From Ixodes scapularis (lineage: Eukaryota > Arthropoda > Arachnida > Ixodida > Ixodidae): a stretch of 64,000 nucleotides of DNA. How positions within the stretch are numbered: position 1 is the stretch's first letter; every line of letters begins with the position of its first letter. The translations under genes and the position numbers were made by a program. The notes beneath the pieces were generated by a model. That model was given only the letters and a program-made list of their open reading frames with translations, was not told the origin of the DNA and searched no databases. The DNA is taken from the NCBI RefSeq assembly GCF_016920785.2, contig NW_024609835.1, forward strand, positions 21,729,108-21,793,107. Reading direction: 5' to 3'. Shown piece by piece: positions 22,900 to 33,669 of the stretch.

Positions 22900-24590
22900 C
22901 CCTAAACATGGACGATTTCATGAGCATAAAAGGCAATCTCGCCGGATAGTTTGGGTTTAAGGTAACTCATCTGCATAAAGTCGTTTTCGTGACGTGGAAG
23001 CGTAAGTTCGCTTAGTGTCACCTACGAGCGGAGCACCCGAGTACGGCGCTGCGGCAAGGGTCATCCGCAAAAACGCAGACAACAATCGACGCCTTCTCAT
23101 CGAGGCCCCTTTCTGTGAAAAAAGACGAAAGCATCGCCCAAGCCCTTTCTTCTAGGCTTGTTTCTGCAAGCGGGCCACTGAACATTGTACAAGACCCAGG
23201 ACTGAAGAATGTGCTTCAGATGGCCTTAAGCTCTCCGTCCTACCAACTGCCTTCGCGCCGCTATGGTGGACAGCCTGTACAACACAAAAAGAGAGTTTCC
23301 AAGCAGAACTTTCGGCAACTAACTTCATCAGCTTAACGACTTACTTCTGGACCGCGATTTCCAATGATGTCTACCTTGGAGTAACGGTGCATTGGATTAA
23401 CGACGCCTGGGTGCTCCAATCCGAAACGCTCCAGGTGAGACACGTACCGGAACGCCACACAGCAGAACGATGTGCCCGTGATGTTTCGGAGGCTGGGAAA
23501 ATTGGTCAGGAGGTGGAAGCTGTGTGCACCGATAACGCGCGTAACATTTGTCTTGGTGTAGAGAGAGCGAGCTTCCAGAGCCCGAAGTACGCAGCTCATA
23601 CGCTGCAGCTGTGCATCCAAATGGCTATCACCGTGACAGGAGTGGAACGACTACTGGCCACCTGTCGACGCGCTGTGGGTCATTTTAAGCACAGCACGAA
23701 CCACCAGGCCATCCTTTCAAAGCACGCACCTGTTCTCGGAGTGCCAACAACAAAGCTCCAGCAAGATATCGCCACACGATGGAATAGCACCTGCATAATT
23801 AAAACACCCTGCTAGAACTGAAGGAGCCTTTGCGCCTCGCCATAAAGGACGACAGTGCAAGCAAAGCGACTGTTCAACGCCTCACATATGTTGACTGGGA
23901 CATGCTAGAACAACATCGGTAGGTTTTGAGACCCCTTTAGATGTAACGGAGCTTCTTTGAGGAGGCAAGTATGTAACACGGTCCGTCCTGATTCCAGCGA
24001 TGAAGCTGCTGAAGAATAATATGAGAATAAACGACTGTGACCCCGCCTTCATCTGCCGCTTGAAGGCCATGCTGGTGGATTCAACCGACGAGAGACTAAG
24101 CGCGTGGCCGCACTACATCCTCGCCATCTCGGATTACGAGATGACGACGTGTCTTGACCGTCGGTTCAGGAGCCTCCATTCCATGGACAAAGATCGCCGA
24201 GAACACATGTGGCATGGGCTTTAGCAGCTGGCACGAATGTCGCCGGACACTCAGCGTGACAACACACAAAAGAAAAAAAAAAGAAAATACGCATTCTCGG
24301 AGGGGAGCGAAGGAACCACAGTCTCCTGCGAAGCATCACTATATCGTTCGCTGCCAGAGGTTACAGACGATAACCTGGACCCGCTACAGTGGTGGTGAGC
24401 ACAGTGCTCTCTCCTTCCCGAGCTAGTGTCAATCGTTAAGGCGGTGATGTGCGTCTCAGCCACCTCAACGCCGTATGAGCGTCTTTTCAGTGCAGAAGGC
24501 ATGATCGTGAACAAACAAAGGAACTCGGTCGTGACGGAGAATGAGGACGATCGTTTTTGTCTTCGAAGCTGGAGCAAAAATATGTGAGTC
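22900..24590 (+). pseudogene. hAT transposase (ZBED-like), broken
   Basis: Pieces on the plus strand occur in the normal hAT order. From about 23060 the text reads TQTTIDAF, then NIVQDPGLKNVLQMAL and SPSYQLPSRR. The RNase H-like core follows at 23480-23815 (VCTDNARNICLGVE, AAHTLQLCIQMA, VGHFKHST, LQQDIATRWNST). The insertion-domain region is at 23930-24130 (MKLLKNNM, DCDPAFICRLKAMLVDS). The C-terminal dimerisation motif is at 24427-24590 (SATSTPYERLFSAEGMIV). At least three frame changes separate them. The intact enzyme would cut and paste the element. A BED zinc finger expected at the N-terminus is not clear. Confidence 0.85.
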
Positions 24591-24800
24591 TTTGAAACGT
24601 TGAACTATATGTATCATCAATTGCAAACGTCCTTTGCGCCGTGTATCTGACAGTAAAGTAAGTATTCAAACGCAAGACGAGCTGTTGCATTAGTTTAATT
24701 TATTATTTATAGAAATCAGCGCAACCGAATAATCGATTAATTAATAGATTAAAGGGCGGCGATTACTCTGGTTTAGACTTTTTAATCGACGCCTCGACCT

Positions 24801-27800
24801 AGTTTAAAGTCGCCAGCTTATTTTCGTTAGACGTGTTAACTACCGGAACGTTTCCGTAGGACAGGCTTACCGTTAATAGTTAGATATCCAACCTCGGATT
24901 CTGGATCGTAGTAGGTAGAAAAAGTTGTCCTATAAGGGAAAGGTTCACTTAATTAAGGTCAGGCAGAGAAGTCGCCAAAGAAGCAAACCATCAAATAAGT
25001 AATTCACAGTTAAAGCCTTAGTATCCGTTAGGATATGGCTATACACGCTCATTGGTTCTGGCATATTTACAACACTGCCAAACTTTTGAATCAATAATTA
25101 TTGGTTTTCTTAATTAATTTATAAATCAGAAGATCAAACGGACACGCCCACTTATATCGATACATGTTGAACAACTTCAGTTTTGGCAAACGCAACTGTT
25201 TATTGAATTAATGCCACTATCTCAGAGTTAATATCGTTCAAATGGCTATAGAAGCCTGCGTCTGAAAAGCCAAGAAATAAACAATTTTTCGCTTCGTGTG
25301 GTTCAAACATTTTTGCGATATATATTTTTCTATAAATAATTCATGCCTCAGGTCCCTGCCGAATAAATAGCCGTAAATATATCAAATAGTTTTGTAACGG
25401 AGCAGCGCAAACATTCCCTTTTCCGTCTCAATAGGTTAAAGTTTAACCAGCTCGACTGCGACTAATTGCTACCAATTTCCGAAAATAAAAAAATGTCTGT
25501 TACGACGTTGTTCAGGCGCAATAGCTTCTTCATACGTATTTCTCAAAGATGCGCTTGGAACATCATTCGTTTGTCTTTTTTTGATAAATTCAACCGGTAA
25601 TAATGGAGGAATATCGTATCCCAATCGGGCGCTTGCAGGAGTCTAGGATGCAACGTCACTCCCAGTTTGATATTGCCGTGTCCGTTATCCAGTAGACAGC
25701 GCACTTGATTATCACGCGGATGTCCTGGAATCAAAACTTCTCCTTTTTAACCTTGATTTTAAGCGAGACCAGTCCTTTAACTTTTCATAGATATTCTAGA
25801 AAGTTCTAGCATAATCGGGATGATGCCAATAGTCCTCGTACAAAAACATCCAGAAGTTGTCGGGGGTATAAAAGCAGCCCTGCGTGCTAGATCACTTTTT
25901 TTTCCTTTGCCACCGCCCTACCTTGAAGTTACGCCGATATCGGCAGCCGGGGACGCTCGTTATCGTACATTTTCTTTCAGAGCAAGTTTGCCACATTAAA
26001 ATTTTAGATTCCCAGTTTTTTTGTTTATTTTCTTGTCCTTGCCATTCGTTGTTTGCGGCAATACTTCTACAGGAATCTATGTCGGTGACACCATTCTGCT
26101 CTCATCACATGTTCGCTATGCATGCCTTTCTTTACGCGAACACAGTGCTTTCTAGATCACTTGAGTTGTTTCGTGTTGTGATCCACTGAGCCAGCCAGAC
26201 TCGTCAGGAACGTAAATAAAAATGGGCTGCTTCTCGATTTCTGTACATATTTGTCTTTATTCCGGCATTAGACGAGCCTGCACTTGAGGAGTGTACACGT
26301 CAGTGGCAAAAATGGCGCCTTAGAACGCCACCGGGAGGCTCCGAAGAAGTAAAAACATATATGTATTTAAGCATCCCAAATACATCCCCGACTTAACTTC
26401 TTGAGTTCTGTTGTCGACTAAGCGTCTGCTTGGTTTCACGTCTTATCAGCATTAAAAACAATGCTAATTAAAATCGATTACGTGCCTTTAAATAGGGAAA
26501 GTAGCGGAAGGTTGTTAATGTTCAATTTTGCAGTTTTCGAACACGCTGTTTTGGTAACGTGCCCGGAAATGACGTCAGGTGCAAAAGCCCTCTAGGCATG
26601 CCGTCTTGCTAGAAAAAGGGCCCGCACCCTAATTGCCAGTGAAAGTGTAACGATAGCAACGATACCGATGACCCGTTTTATCAGCTGAAAGTATCGAAGA
26701 ACGAGTAATTATAACCTTTAGAAGTGCATTGCGTTGTAGTGCATAGAACCTGCGATTTGTTAGAATGCAAGCAAAGTTTAGGGATCAAAATCGTTTAGCG
26801 TACGTTGTACTGCTTCGTGCTGTTCCGTTAAATATCTCCCATATTGTGTTTTTGGCACACTCGTTGTTTCCAGATGTTCCATCCCACAGCCCTGACGTAA
26901 TAATGGTATTCGGCGTTTCCAGGAAGCTCCCGTTGCGATAGCACTGGTACCAGATAAACGGAATGTACTGCATTCTCTGCAAACGCAACAACACAATGAA
27001 CGAGGGAATGGCAGTGCGCTCTTAGAAAATTCTATATCTACATTTGCCCCCAAACACACTGAAAATACCAACCATACTATGTAAAGGTTCGTGGGTTACG
27101 TTATCTATAGAAAAATGTGTTTTTGAGGGCGCAGAAAAAAAACTGGCCAGTGCGAAGGTTTAGCAGTATACATTATGGTCATACAGTCGGAATGGCTACG
27201 AAACGTCCGCTCATTTTGCCACTGAAACGTTTAACGTTCTCGTTTGATGGGTGTTCCGACCTTACTAAATACTTTATATAAGCGTATAGTGCGACACGGG
27301 TATAGTTTGTCTCACTCCAAATGATCAGTAATATCCAACTAATTTGTTCTCGATATATTTTGTTCATTTGTAAAACTGTAAAACGCACGGATTAATTTTA
27401 AATAAAAAATAAGACTTTATACCAAAAATCAAAACAAAAATAAAACGAAATGGTTTCCAAGGACAGATATTTCAATCATGGTTTTTGGCGAACAATGAAG
27501 TGGCTCCTGATTAATATGCATTACTGCGCTTTATTGCCTATCGTACTAAAATCGTCAGATTACTCCTGACCTTATATCAGGTAATGAAGGCAGCACGAAT
27601 TAAGATAAAGGCTTGGGCGGGTTGGGAATTCTAGAGGCGTTTGCAAGCAGCCGCACTTCAAGAGCGAGTCTGGCCTCCATGAATGGAAAACACTCTGTTT
27701 GGGCGCCAGATTTGAAACCGTGGGGACGCCTCAACAGTACTTGACTATCAGAAGGTCTACCCACACATGCAGCAAAATGGCGGCGCCCAAAGGCCGTACT

Positions 27801-27989
27801 TGCAAGCGTCTATTTGTGGTATTTTTCCATGCTTTGCAGATTTGTGAAAAAGCAAAAAAAACTGAAAGCTACGCTAATACAATTTGTGCAGTTAAGCTAC
27901 ACGGCCAGGGGGACAAATATAAATGAATATTTACCATGATTATTTTAACCCGAGTCTGGGTCAGGAGTAATGTATTTTACATTTGAAGG
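24801..27989. other. AT-rich region, no gene seen
   Basis: Only short frames. One weak inverted pair (ATTACTCCTGACC near 27556 and GGTCAGGAGTAAT near 27957, about 400 bp apart) may bound a decayed MITE. A frame on the minus strand at 27071-26778 has no recognisable domain. Confidence 0.45.
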
Positions 27990-28594
27990 GAAGGTAAGTG
28001 GGACAGACAGCATCTGAAACTCAGCTAATCATTATATTCAACCAACCTTCTTATATACAAAACTACAACCACCACAAAAGTACCGAACATCATGTTTTTC
28101 AAGGTGGCGAGCACGACTCTCACCCACATCACAAAACAAATGAAGTGGTGTCACCCATAAAGCACAACCACCTTCCGGTTTAGACAAAAATGTTTCCAGA
28201 CAGCTAGAGGTCACATATAATATACAACGCTTCTGAACTACTACATACACACAGCCAGTTATACCTTTGGTTAGTTTAGACGAAAAGCTTCTAAAATACT
28301 ATCTCAGAAAAGTACACTAACAAAAAAGAAACAAACTTCCTTGACACACAGACTCATGAAGGGTTTACAGCCTTCACGCATCTACACAGTGATACTTTTA
28401 ATAGAGTATTGACTAAACAGGAGCTTTTCTTTCTAAGACAAAGAAGTAAACACAAATTTAAAGACGTTTATACTCTCCGTGATGCCGAATTAGAGCGCAG
28501 CTCTTGGGGAGGAGGAGGGGAGAGCGCGGAGAAGGAGTATGACCCTCGCCCCCCCGTACCCTCTCCTCCTCCCTTCCTGCCTCCCTCCCATCTA

Positions 28595-28925
28595 GCGGGA
28601 AATTTTCAGAAAATTTCCCGCTAAATTTAGCGAAAACTTCCCGCTAAATTTAGCAGGAATATTTTTCCGCTAAACTTGGCGGAAAGCTTTTAAAAATTTT
28701 AAAAATAAAATTTTCAGTTAAGTCTAGCGGGAAATTTTTCCGCTAAATTTAGCGATAACTTTTCCCGCCTAAATTTAGCGGAGAAATTTCTCCGCTAATT
28801 TTAGCGGGAAATTTTCCCGCTAAACATAGCGAGAAAAATTTCCCTCTAAATTCTGGGGGAAATTTTCCAACTCAAGATATCGGGGAAATATTTCGGATAA
28901 AGTTAGAGGGGAAATTTTCCCATAA
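28595..28925. repeat. Tandem array of CCCGCTAAATTTAGCGGG palindromes
   Basis: About ten degenerate units built on TTTCCCGCTAAATTTAGCGG, spaced 25-40 bp apart. Each unit is itself self-complementary. The units at 4612-4703 belong to the same satellite. Confidence 0.8.
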
Positions 28926-28961
28926 TGCAAGGCGCGGTTACGCCCGGTTGCATTATTACCG

Positions 28962-29400
28962 TAAGGCCCGCTTCAGACGGGGCAACTTTTCCAGCAATTT
29001 TGAGGTTGCTGGCGGGTTGTTCCCTAGCTTTCCCTAGATCGACGCGAATTGCTGAGATCGGGTCCGGCTCGAACAAGCGAGCAACTCGGAGCAATTCGTA
29101 GACGGTTGAAGCGGCTGCAGCCAATCAGAGACGCGATATTTTCACGTGACACCCCTGTCGTGGTGATGATGACAGCTAAAGACTTAGTTCTGGTTTAGAA
29201 TGGATCGTTTTCGGAAATAAACAGTTTCAGAAAAATGAGTTAGTATTCTAAACGACGTTCAAAGATATAAGAACAAATTTAATGATTATGGTGGCAAGTC
29301 GGAGCAATTCGGTTGCTGCGTGTGAACGCGGGCGGCCGGTGTTGCTGGTGTTGCGACCTCAAGTTGCTGGGTGAAATTGCTCCGGCTGAAGCGGGCCTAA
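28962..29400. mobile_element. TAA-flanked MITE nested in element A
   Basis: The element 28965-29397 (433 bp) is flanked by TAA on both sides. Terminal inverted repeats are GGCCCGCTTCAGACGG and the complement of CCGGCTGAAGCGGGCC, followed by GCAA in each. GCAATTC/TTGCT blocks recur inside. A 3-bp TAA duplication fits the PIF/Harbinger superfamily. No transposase is present. Confidence 0.75.
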
Positions 29401-29699
29401 GGCAGCGCGCGCGGTTACGCCGACGCCGACGATGACGCTACTCGAGCCGGAAACGGGCGTCTACGAGCTGCGCTATAAAAATTCATTCATAAGGGAGGCA
29501 TAAAGCTCCATGTTTGACCCAAACCTAGCCGACTTCTGGTTCACACGAACGGACAACCAAAACAAAGCGCAACTGAAGCTGAAAGGATTTATGTGAAATA
29601 CTACTAAGCTGTAAAGAGGCGTGACGGATACAGCCTCCTACTGTTCTTATGCGGATCGTCTCTCTTACAACTCTCTTTTTATTTTAGCTACCTCCTTGT

Positions 29700-30690
29700 G
29701 TACTATTTCTGGTCCTGACCATTATGCACTCTATTCGTTTACGTGTTCAGCTAATTCTGAATTTGCAGAATTATTCTTTGCGTTTCTTTCGGGTTCGTGA
29801 ACCTGTCATTGACACACCTTGAAGTTTGCCCTACGTACTTAACACCACAAGCCAAAGGTATCTTATAGACCGCTCCGCTCGAACCTGTCTGAAATGGCGT
29901 GAGTCTACTTAACCTAAACTCTGAATTGAAAACGGTGTAAACTCCGAACTCTTTTGGAGTTGCTTTCAGGTTAGGCGACATTTATGGCAAGAGAGGATTG
30001 CAGCGAATTCTCGTTTTTATTTCTCTTTTCCTTCACTTTTATCTGCGATTTCTATAAATAATTATCTTTTTTGCGAACTAATTTTTATATCCGGCTTTGT
30101 TCATTCTTTTCCACTGTCGTTCCAACGTTTGAGTCATCCAATAAATACAAGATCTATCTAGTGCATTCCTGGTTAATGATTTAATCACCTCCTCTTTCAC
30201 AGTTTTTAATTGGAAACATAATTTTGATAGCACTGGTTTTCAACTTTCCTTGTCACACTTGCAGCACAACCCATCTTCAGTATGAACTAAAAACGTTAAA
30301 ATTTAAGGACTCTAGTTTTGGGTCTTTCCACCCTGAAATGAGGCTCGGGTGCTGCTGACCTAATTAATGTTTCTAGGTTGTTTGATAGACATTTGCGAAA
30401 ATAGCAAATCACTTTGCATCAACATATATTTGAACAGTGCATGTATCTGATGACTCTTGGAGCCATCAGACACAACACAGTCTAAGGAGTTCAAGTAAAT
30501 TTCCACTCACGCCGTTGCAACAGACGACCCTATGCACACTCCCTCTTTTTTCTGTATACTCTTTTGCTTCATAGTCCACAAACGTCGACTGGAGGTAATG
30601 CTAAAAAATAGAAAGAAAATTATCTATGGAAATGCCTGACTGTGATTGGAATTAAACCAAATTCAACTCGAGAACCTCTTTCACCCTCTT
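29700..30690 (-). pseudogene. Penelope-like RT C-terminal part and GIY-YIG nuclease, broken
   Basis: On the minus strand from 30640: YLQSTFVDYEAKEY, then GVCIGSSVATA and EIYLNSLDCV (palm/thumb part of a PLE reverse transcriptase), then LTRNALDRSCIYWM in the connector, and last AVYKIPLACGVKYVGQTSRC (GIY-YIG nuclease) at about 29870-29810. The N-terminal RT fingers are missing and several frame changes and stops occur. The intact protein would copy its RNA at chromosome ends or nicks made by the nuclease. Confidence 0.75.
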
Positions 30691-31013
30691 CAGTTAGTTT
30701 ATTATTTGAGATAGTAGTTCAGAAGCTTTTCGTCTAAACCAACCAGAGGTATTATTGTGTGTGTGTTTGTCGTAGTTCAAAAGCATTGTATATTTTTTGT
30801 GACCTCCAGCTCCCTGAAACCGGAAAGTTGTTGTGGTTTTCTGGGTGACATAGCTTAGTCTGTTTTGGGATGTGGGTGAGAGTTGTGCACGCGACCTTGG
30901 AAAGCAGAATGTTTGATGGTTTTGTGGCCGTTGTAGTTCGTTATATAAGGAGGTTGGTTGAATAAAATGATTAGCTGAGTTTGAGATGGTGTCTGCCCCT
31001 CTTACTTTCTCTT

Positions 31014-31660
31014 AACCTATAACAGAAGTTTCTCCTTCTGCCACAGTTTCGAATTAGAATAGTCAGAGTGATCTTCCTCCAGCTCCCCTGCCTACTAACC
31101 GTAATTTCGTTAATGAGTGTATAATTTCCGCCATAAGTTAGATCATTAACCAAATTTTGTTCATATGTTTTTTTTTTTTTAATGACAGAATGTAAACATT
31201 CGGTTTAAATAACGCATTTGATGAGAGTCATCGAAAACCAATAAATAAGTAAACTTGGAAACAAGGCAACGATTGCGGCGCGTGGGAAGGGCCGTGGTGC
31301 GCTAAAGTTACTACTTTTGGAACGAGTGGCATGCTGGTGGTGGAGGAACCGAGCGGGCGCGTATTTTCACCACCATTGTTGCACCAGTTGCACGAGTGGT
31401 AAATTTTGCGCTCATCCGCACTTCTCACGCTCCTCAAAACTTTCTAAAATTCATTTACTTAGTGGTTTCCCGTGACGCTCAGTAAGTCTATGATTAGATT
31501 AATATCTTTATATTTTATAACATAAAGTTAATCAACAAAGTTTAGTTTATTCACCGACTAATCGTGACAATTATCTTTCTACACTATGTCCACCTTGCCG
31601 CACAGCTCACCCGGACAAACATCATTGACGTAGCCTTCAGGTCTTTAAAAAATCAGTAAA
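31014..31660. other. No gene seen
   Basis: Short frames only. The stretch at 31660-31770, just left of the secreted-peptide exon, has AGGACGACACAGGAGACAC and AAAAACAGCGCC, which resemble a PLE 3' end on the minus strand, suggesting an insertion in the intron. Confidence 0.4.
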
Positions 31661-31801
31661 GCTTTAAAAAATACACCCAGTACAGGGAGCAACAGCACAA
31701 TAACGGCTAGGACGACACAGGAGACACACAAAGAAAAACAGCGCCCTTTTTTGTCTTTCTGCCTTTGTCTTTTTTTCCGCTGTTGCTGCCCAGCATGTTA
31801 C

Positions 31802-31909
31802 CTCATAAAACTTTGCAGTAGGGCTCTTGCCCTTTGATGTTCCTGCTTGTGCGCAGGATATTCCGCCGTACAAGACGAGGAGGATTGAGAGCACCGTCCA
31901 TGACTTCAT
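31802..31909 (-). CDS. First coding exon of a putative secreted peptide
   Basis: From ATG at 31909 (context AAGGATGA, A at -3) the minus strand codes exactly 36 residues. The first 22 form a textbook signal peptide: MKSW, a hydrophobic core TVLSILLVLYGG, then ISCAQA with cleavage likely after AQA. The rest, GTSKGKSPTAKFYE, is a basic linker. After the codon GAG comes GTAACA, a good 5' splice donor in phase 0. A TATA box lies about 77-85 bases upstream. An in-frame upstream ATG adds 12 residues (MTTSEIRGGEVR) but has a weaker context. No later exon is recognisable in the window, so the mature product is unknown; short secreted peptides with such first exons are common in tick salivary families. 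A fortuitous frame cannot be excluded. Confidence 0.55.
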
Positions 31910-31985
31910 CCTTACTTCTCCTCCACGGATTTCGCTTGTAGTCATGTAGGTGCAACCGAACCTTGAACGCAATTGAGAATACACA

Positions 31986-31994
31986 TTTTATATA
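31986..31994 (-). promoter_or_regulatory. TATA box upstream of the secreted-peptide exon
   Basis: The minus strand reads TATATAAAA here. About 30 bases downstream is TTCAAGG (A near 31964), a plausible initiator, giving a 5' UTR of roughly 55 nt before the ATG at 31909. Spacing is right for an RNA polymerase II core promoter. Confidence 0.5.
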
Positions 31995-32449
31995 TTGCGC
32001 ACAAAGCTGGCCGTTCGTTTCAAGCAGGAATTGTTCGATCACACATAGCTGCAACGCATTCAAACAGATTGAAGATGTCTTTAGTGAATTGGCACACGCA
32101 AAGATACTACACAACGTTGATTGGCAGCACATTCCGTTCGTTGATTCACGCCACTAAAAAAAAACAAAAAACATTAACCTTTCTGACATGCCTACACTCT
32201 TATCATACACAACTGGGTTTCTTTCAACAAGTTTAGCAAATGTTATGCAGGATCGGCATTGTGATTCAATGAATGCTTCAGAGGCGAAAGAGTCACTGGC
32301 TGTGTTTTTGTGATTGTGACCGTAGCACGTCGAATTAAAAAGAGCAGATCGGTCGAAGAGAAAAAAAATGAAAGCCGTTTACAACTCCCTGTAACGCAGA
32401 ATTAGAGCGCAGCTCTTGAAAAGGAGGAGGGAAGGGCACTGGGTGGGTG

Positions 32450-32670
32450 GGTCAAGTGACCTCGGGTGGCGGGGGGGGTCACGTGACCTTGGGGGGTCAC
32501 GTGACAATGCTGATTGGTGACGTCATCAGTGATGATGACGATGACGATACGGATACCAGTGACGTCATCCGTGACGTCACTGATGACGTCATCAGTGGCG
32601 ATGACGCCAACGGGGGTCACGTGACCTCGGGGGGGGGTGACGTGACCTTGGGAGGGGGTCACGTGACCTG
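32450..32670. repeat. Cluster of GTCACGTGAC and TGACGTCA palindromes
   Basis: Four exact GTCACGTGAC and four exact TGACGTCA palindromes occur within about 220 bp. These are the E-box core CACGTG and the CRE core. They are inside element B and may be only satellite monomers. Confidence 0.8.
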
Positions 32671-32679
32671 GGTAACCAT

Positions 32680-32900
32680 CGTGACTCTCGTGAGGGTAAC
32701 CCTAGTAACCTTCTTGAGGGTAACTCTCGTGACCCTCGTGAAAGTAACTCTCGTGACACTCGTGAGGGTAACTCTCGTGACCCTCGTGAGGGTAACTCTC
32801 ATAACCCTCGTGAGGGTGACTCTCATAACTCTCGTGACCCTCGTGAGTGTAACGCTTTTGAGGGTAACCAACCCTCGTAACCCTCACGAGGGTTACGAGG
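32680..32900. repeat. Tandem array of GAGGGTAACTCTCGTGACC units
   Basis: About ten imperfect units of about 16-24 bp made of GTGAGGGTAAC and CTCGTGACC blocks, ending with the inverted form CCTCACGAGGGTTACGAGGG. Confidence 0.85.
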
Positions 32901-32990
32901 GTTACTCACGGTTACGCCGACGCCGACGGCGACGGCGACGGCGACGCCGCTCAAGCCGGGAACGGGCGCCTAAGAGCTGCGCTCTAAAAG

Positions 32991-33541
32991 CAGGAAGACA
33001 AGTTGCATGCGATTGGTCCGGACTCAGTTCGATGAGCTACGATCACATTTATGTAACTCCAGCCACTGGCAGCTTATGAAACACAAGACGAGTTTTGCAC
33101 ATCTCATTATAGCTCATCATTCCATGGCATAGAGGCATTCGCTAGTCAGAACACCAAACACAAATAACGAAACAATATGACAACAGGCCGCGTCTGGCGT
33201 TTCTCAAGTTAGCAGCGACTTTAAGCACAATTTGTATCGCTATGGCGACATGACGACTGGGGCGTGGTGCCGCTCACCGCTCTCATAACGTAATCTGATT
33301 AAAGGGACTCCGACAGGGCATTTATGTTCGCCGAGGTTTTTATTTGAACACGACCTGTAAGAGCCCAACTACCCAGAACACAATTTACGGATCAAAACAC
33401 GTTTTCTTTCCTCCCCAAAAAAGCTAGTCGAGAATTGGCCGCTTGCAGTCGCGCTCTTTCTCTTTTTTTCATGGTCACGTGGCGTTTAAACTATATATAC
33501 CAAATACATTCAAAGTTCTGGGTCATCTAAGGCACACATGC
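32991..33541. other. No gene seen; possible MITE end
   Basis: At 33297 the sequence TTAAAGGGACTCCGACAGGG looks like a TTAA-flanked MITE terminus, but no matching inverted end is visible before the LINE. Otherwise nothing is recognised. Confidence 0.4.
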
Positions 33542-33554
33542 AATATTAAAAATA

Positions 33555-33573
33555 TGATGATGATGATGATGGT
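33555..33573 (-). repeat. (CAT)n tail at the LINE 3' end
   Basis: Six ATG/CAT triplets form the 3' terminus of the element, directly beside the 13-bp target duplication. I-type LINEs commonly end in short tandem repeats instead of poly-A. Confidence 0.9.
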
Positions 33574-33669
33574 TGGGGGTTTAATGGCGCAAGAGCAACT
33601 TAGGCCATATTGCGCCAAAACAGAGGTTTTTATAAGGAGCTTAGAAATGCAATCTAAAATAACTGCAAG

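Larger units (their letters stand above)
20041..24800 (+). mobile_element. hAT DNA transposon remnant
   Basis: The left end reads TAGGGCTGGGCAATAC followed by AATCGATTAA-type sequence, a terminal motif common in hAT elements. Transposase remnants lie at 22900-24590. AT-rich ATCGATTAATTAAT sequence near 24733 is likely the right subterminal region, but a matching right terminal repeat is not visible. A Ty3-type element (20496-22826) splits the left part, so the hAT is the older of the two. The stated right edge is approximate. Confidence 0.7.
28466..29480. mobile_element. Satellite-carrying non-autonomous element A
   Basis: The left end reads TTAGAGCGCAGCTCTT (28490 on) and the right end GAGCTGCGCT.TAAAA (to 29480), inverted to each other; each can form a short hairpin AGAGC-GCA-GCTCT. 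The right flank CGGTTACGCCGACGCCGACG and GGAAACGGGCG is shared with element B (32374-32990), as is the left flank from GTTTA about 25 bp outside the hairpin. The interior is a tandem palindromic array (28595-28925) plus a nested insertion (28965-29397). No protein is encoded. Terminal hairpins plus internal satellite recall Helentron-type non-autonomous elements; this is inference. Confidence 0.7.
27990..31013 (-). mobile_element. Penelope-like element with inverted flanking arms
   Basis: Arms at about 27990-28309 (plus) and 30701-31013 (minus) are inverted, diverged copies (shared AACTCAGCTAATCATT, ACTCTCACCCACATC, TTTAGACGAAAAGCTTCT). The minus strand between them holds a PLE body (30690-29700). 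A separate satellite-carrying element (28466-29480) lies in the same interval. Inverted terminal copies are a known arrangement for PLEs. Frame damage shows it is inactive. Confidence 0.65.
32374..32990. mobile_element. Satellite-carrying non-autonomous element B
   Basis: Ends match element A: left GTTTACAACTCCCTGTAACG then TTAGAGCGCAGCTCTT (32402 on), right GGTTACGCCGACGCCGACGG, GGGAACGGGCG and AAGAGCTGCGCTCTAAAA (to 32990). The interior is different from A: GTCACGTGAC and TGACGTCA palindromes (32450-32670), then a GAGGGTAACTCTCGTGACC-type tandem array (32680-32900), then a GACGGC triplet run. Open frames across it are by-products of the repeats. No transposase. Confidence 0.75.

Noticed and set aside
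26778..27071. 97-codon minus-strand frame
   Set aside because: No recognisable domain and no start or splice context.
28595..28925. CRISPR-like spacing of palindromic repeats
   Set aside because: Eukaryotic satellite with degenerate units and no unique spacers of constant length.
32402..33079. Frames of 70-210 codons in element B
   Set aside because: Pure translation of tandem repeats (VTLVRVTLVTL-type).
33297..33320. TTAAAGGGACTCCGACAGGG as a TTAA MITE end
   Set aside because: Plausible terminus but no partner end found, so no element can be bounded.
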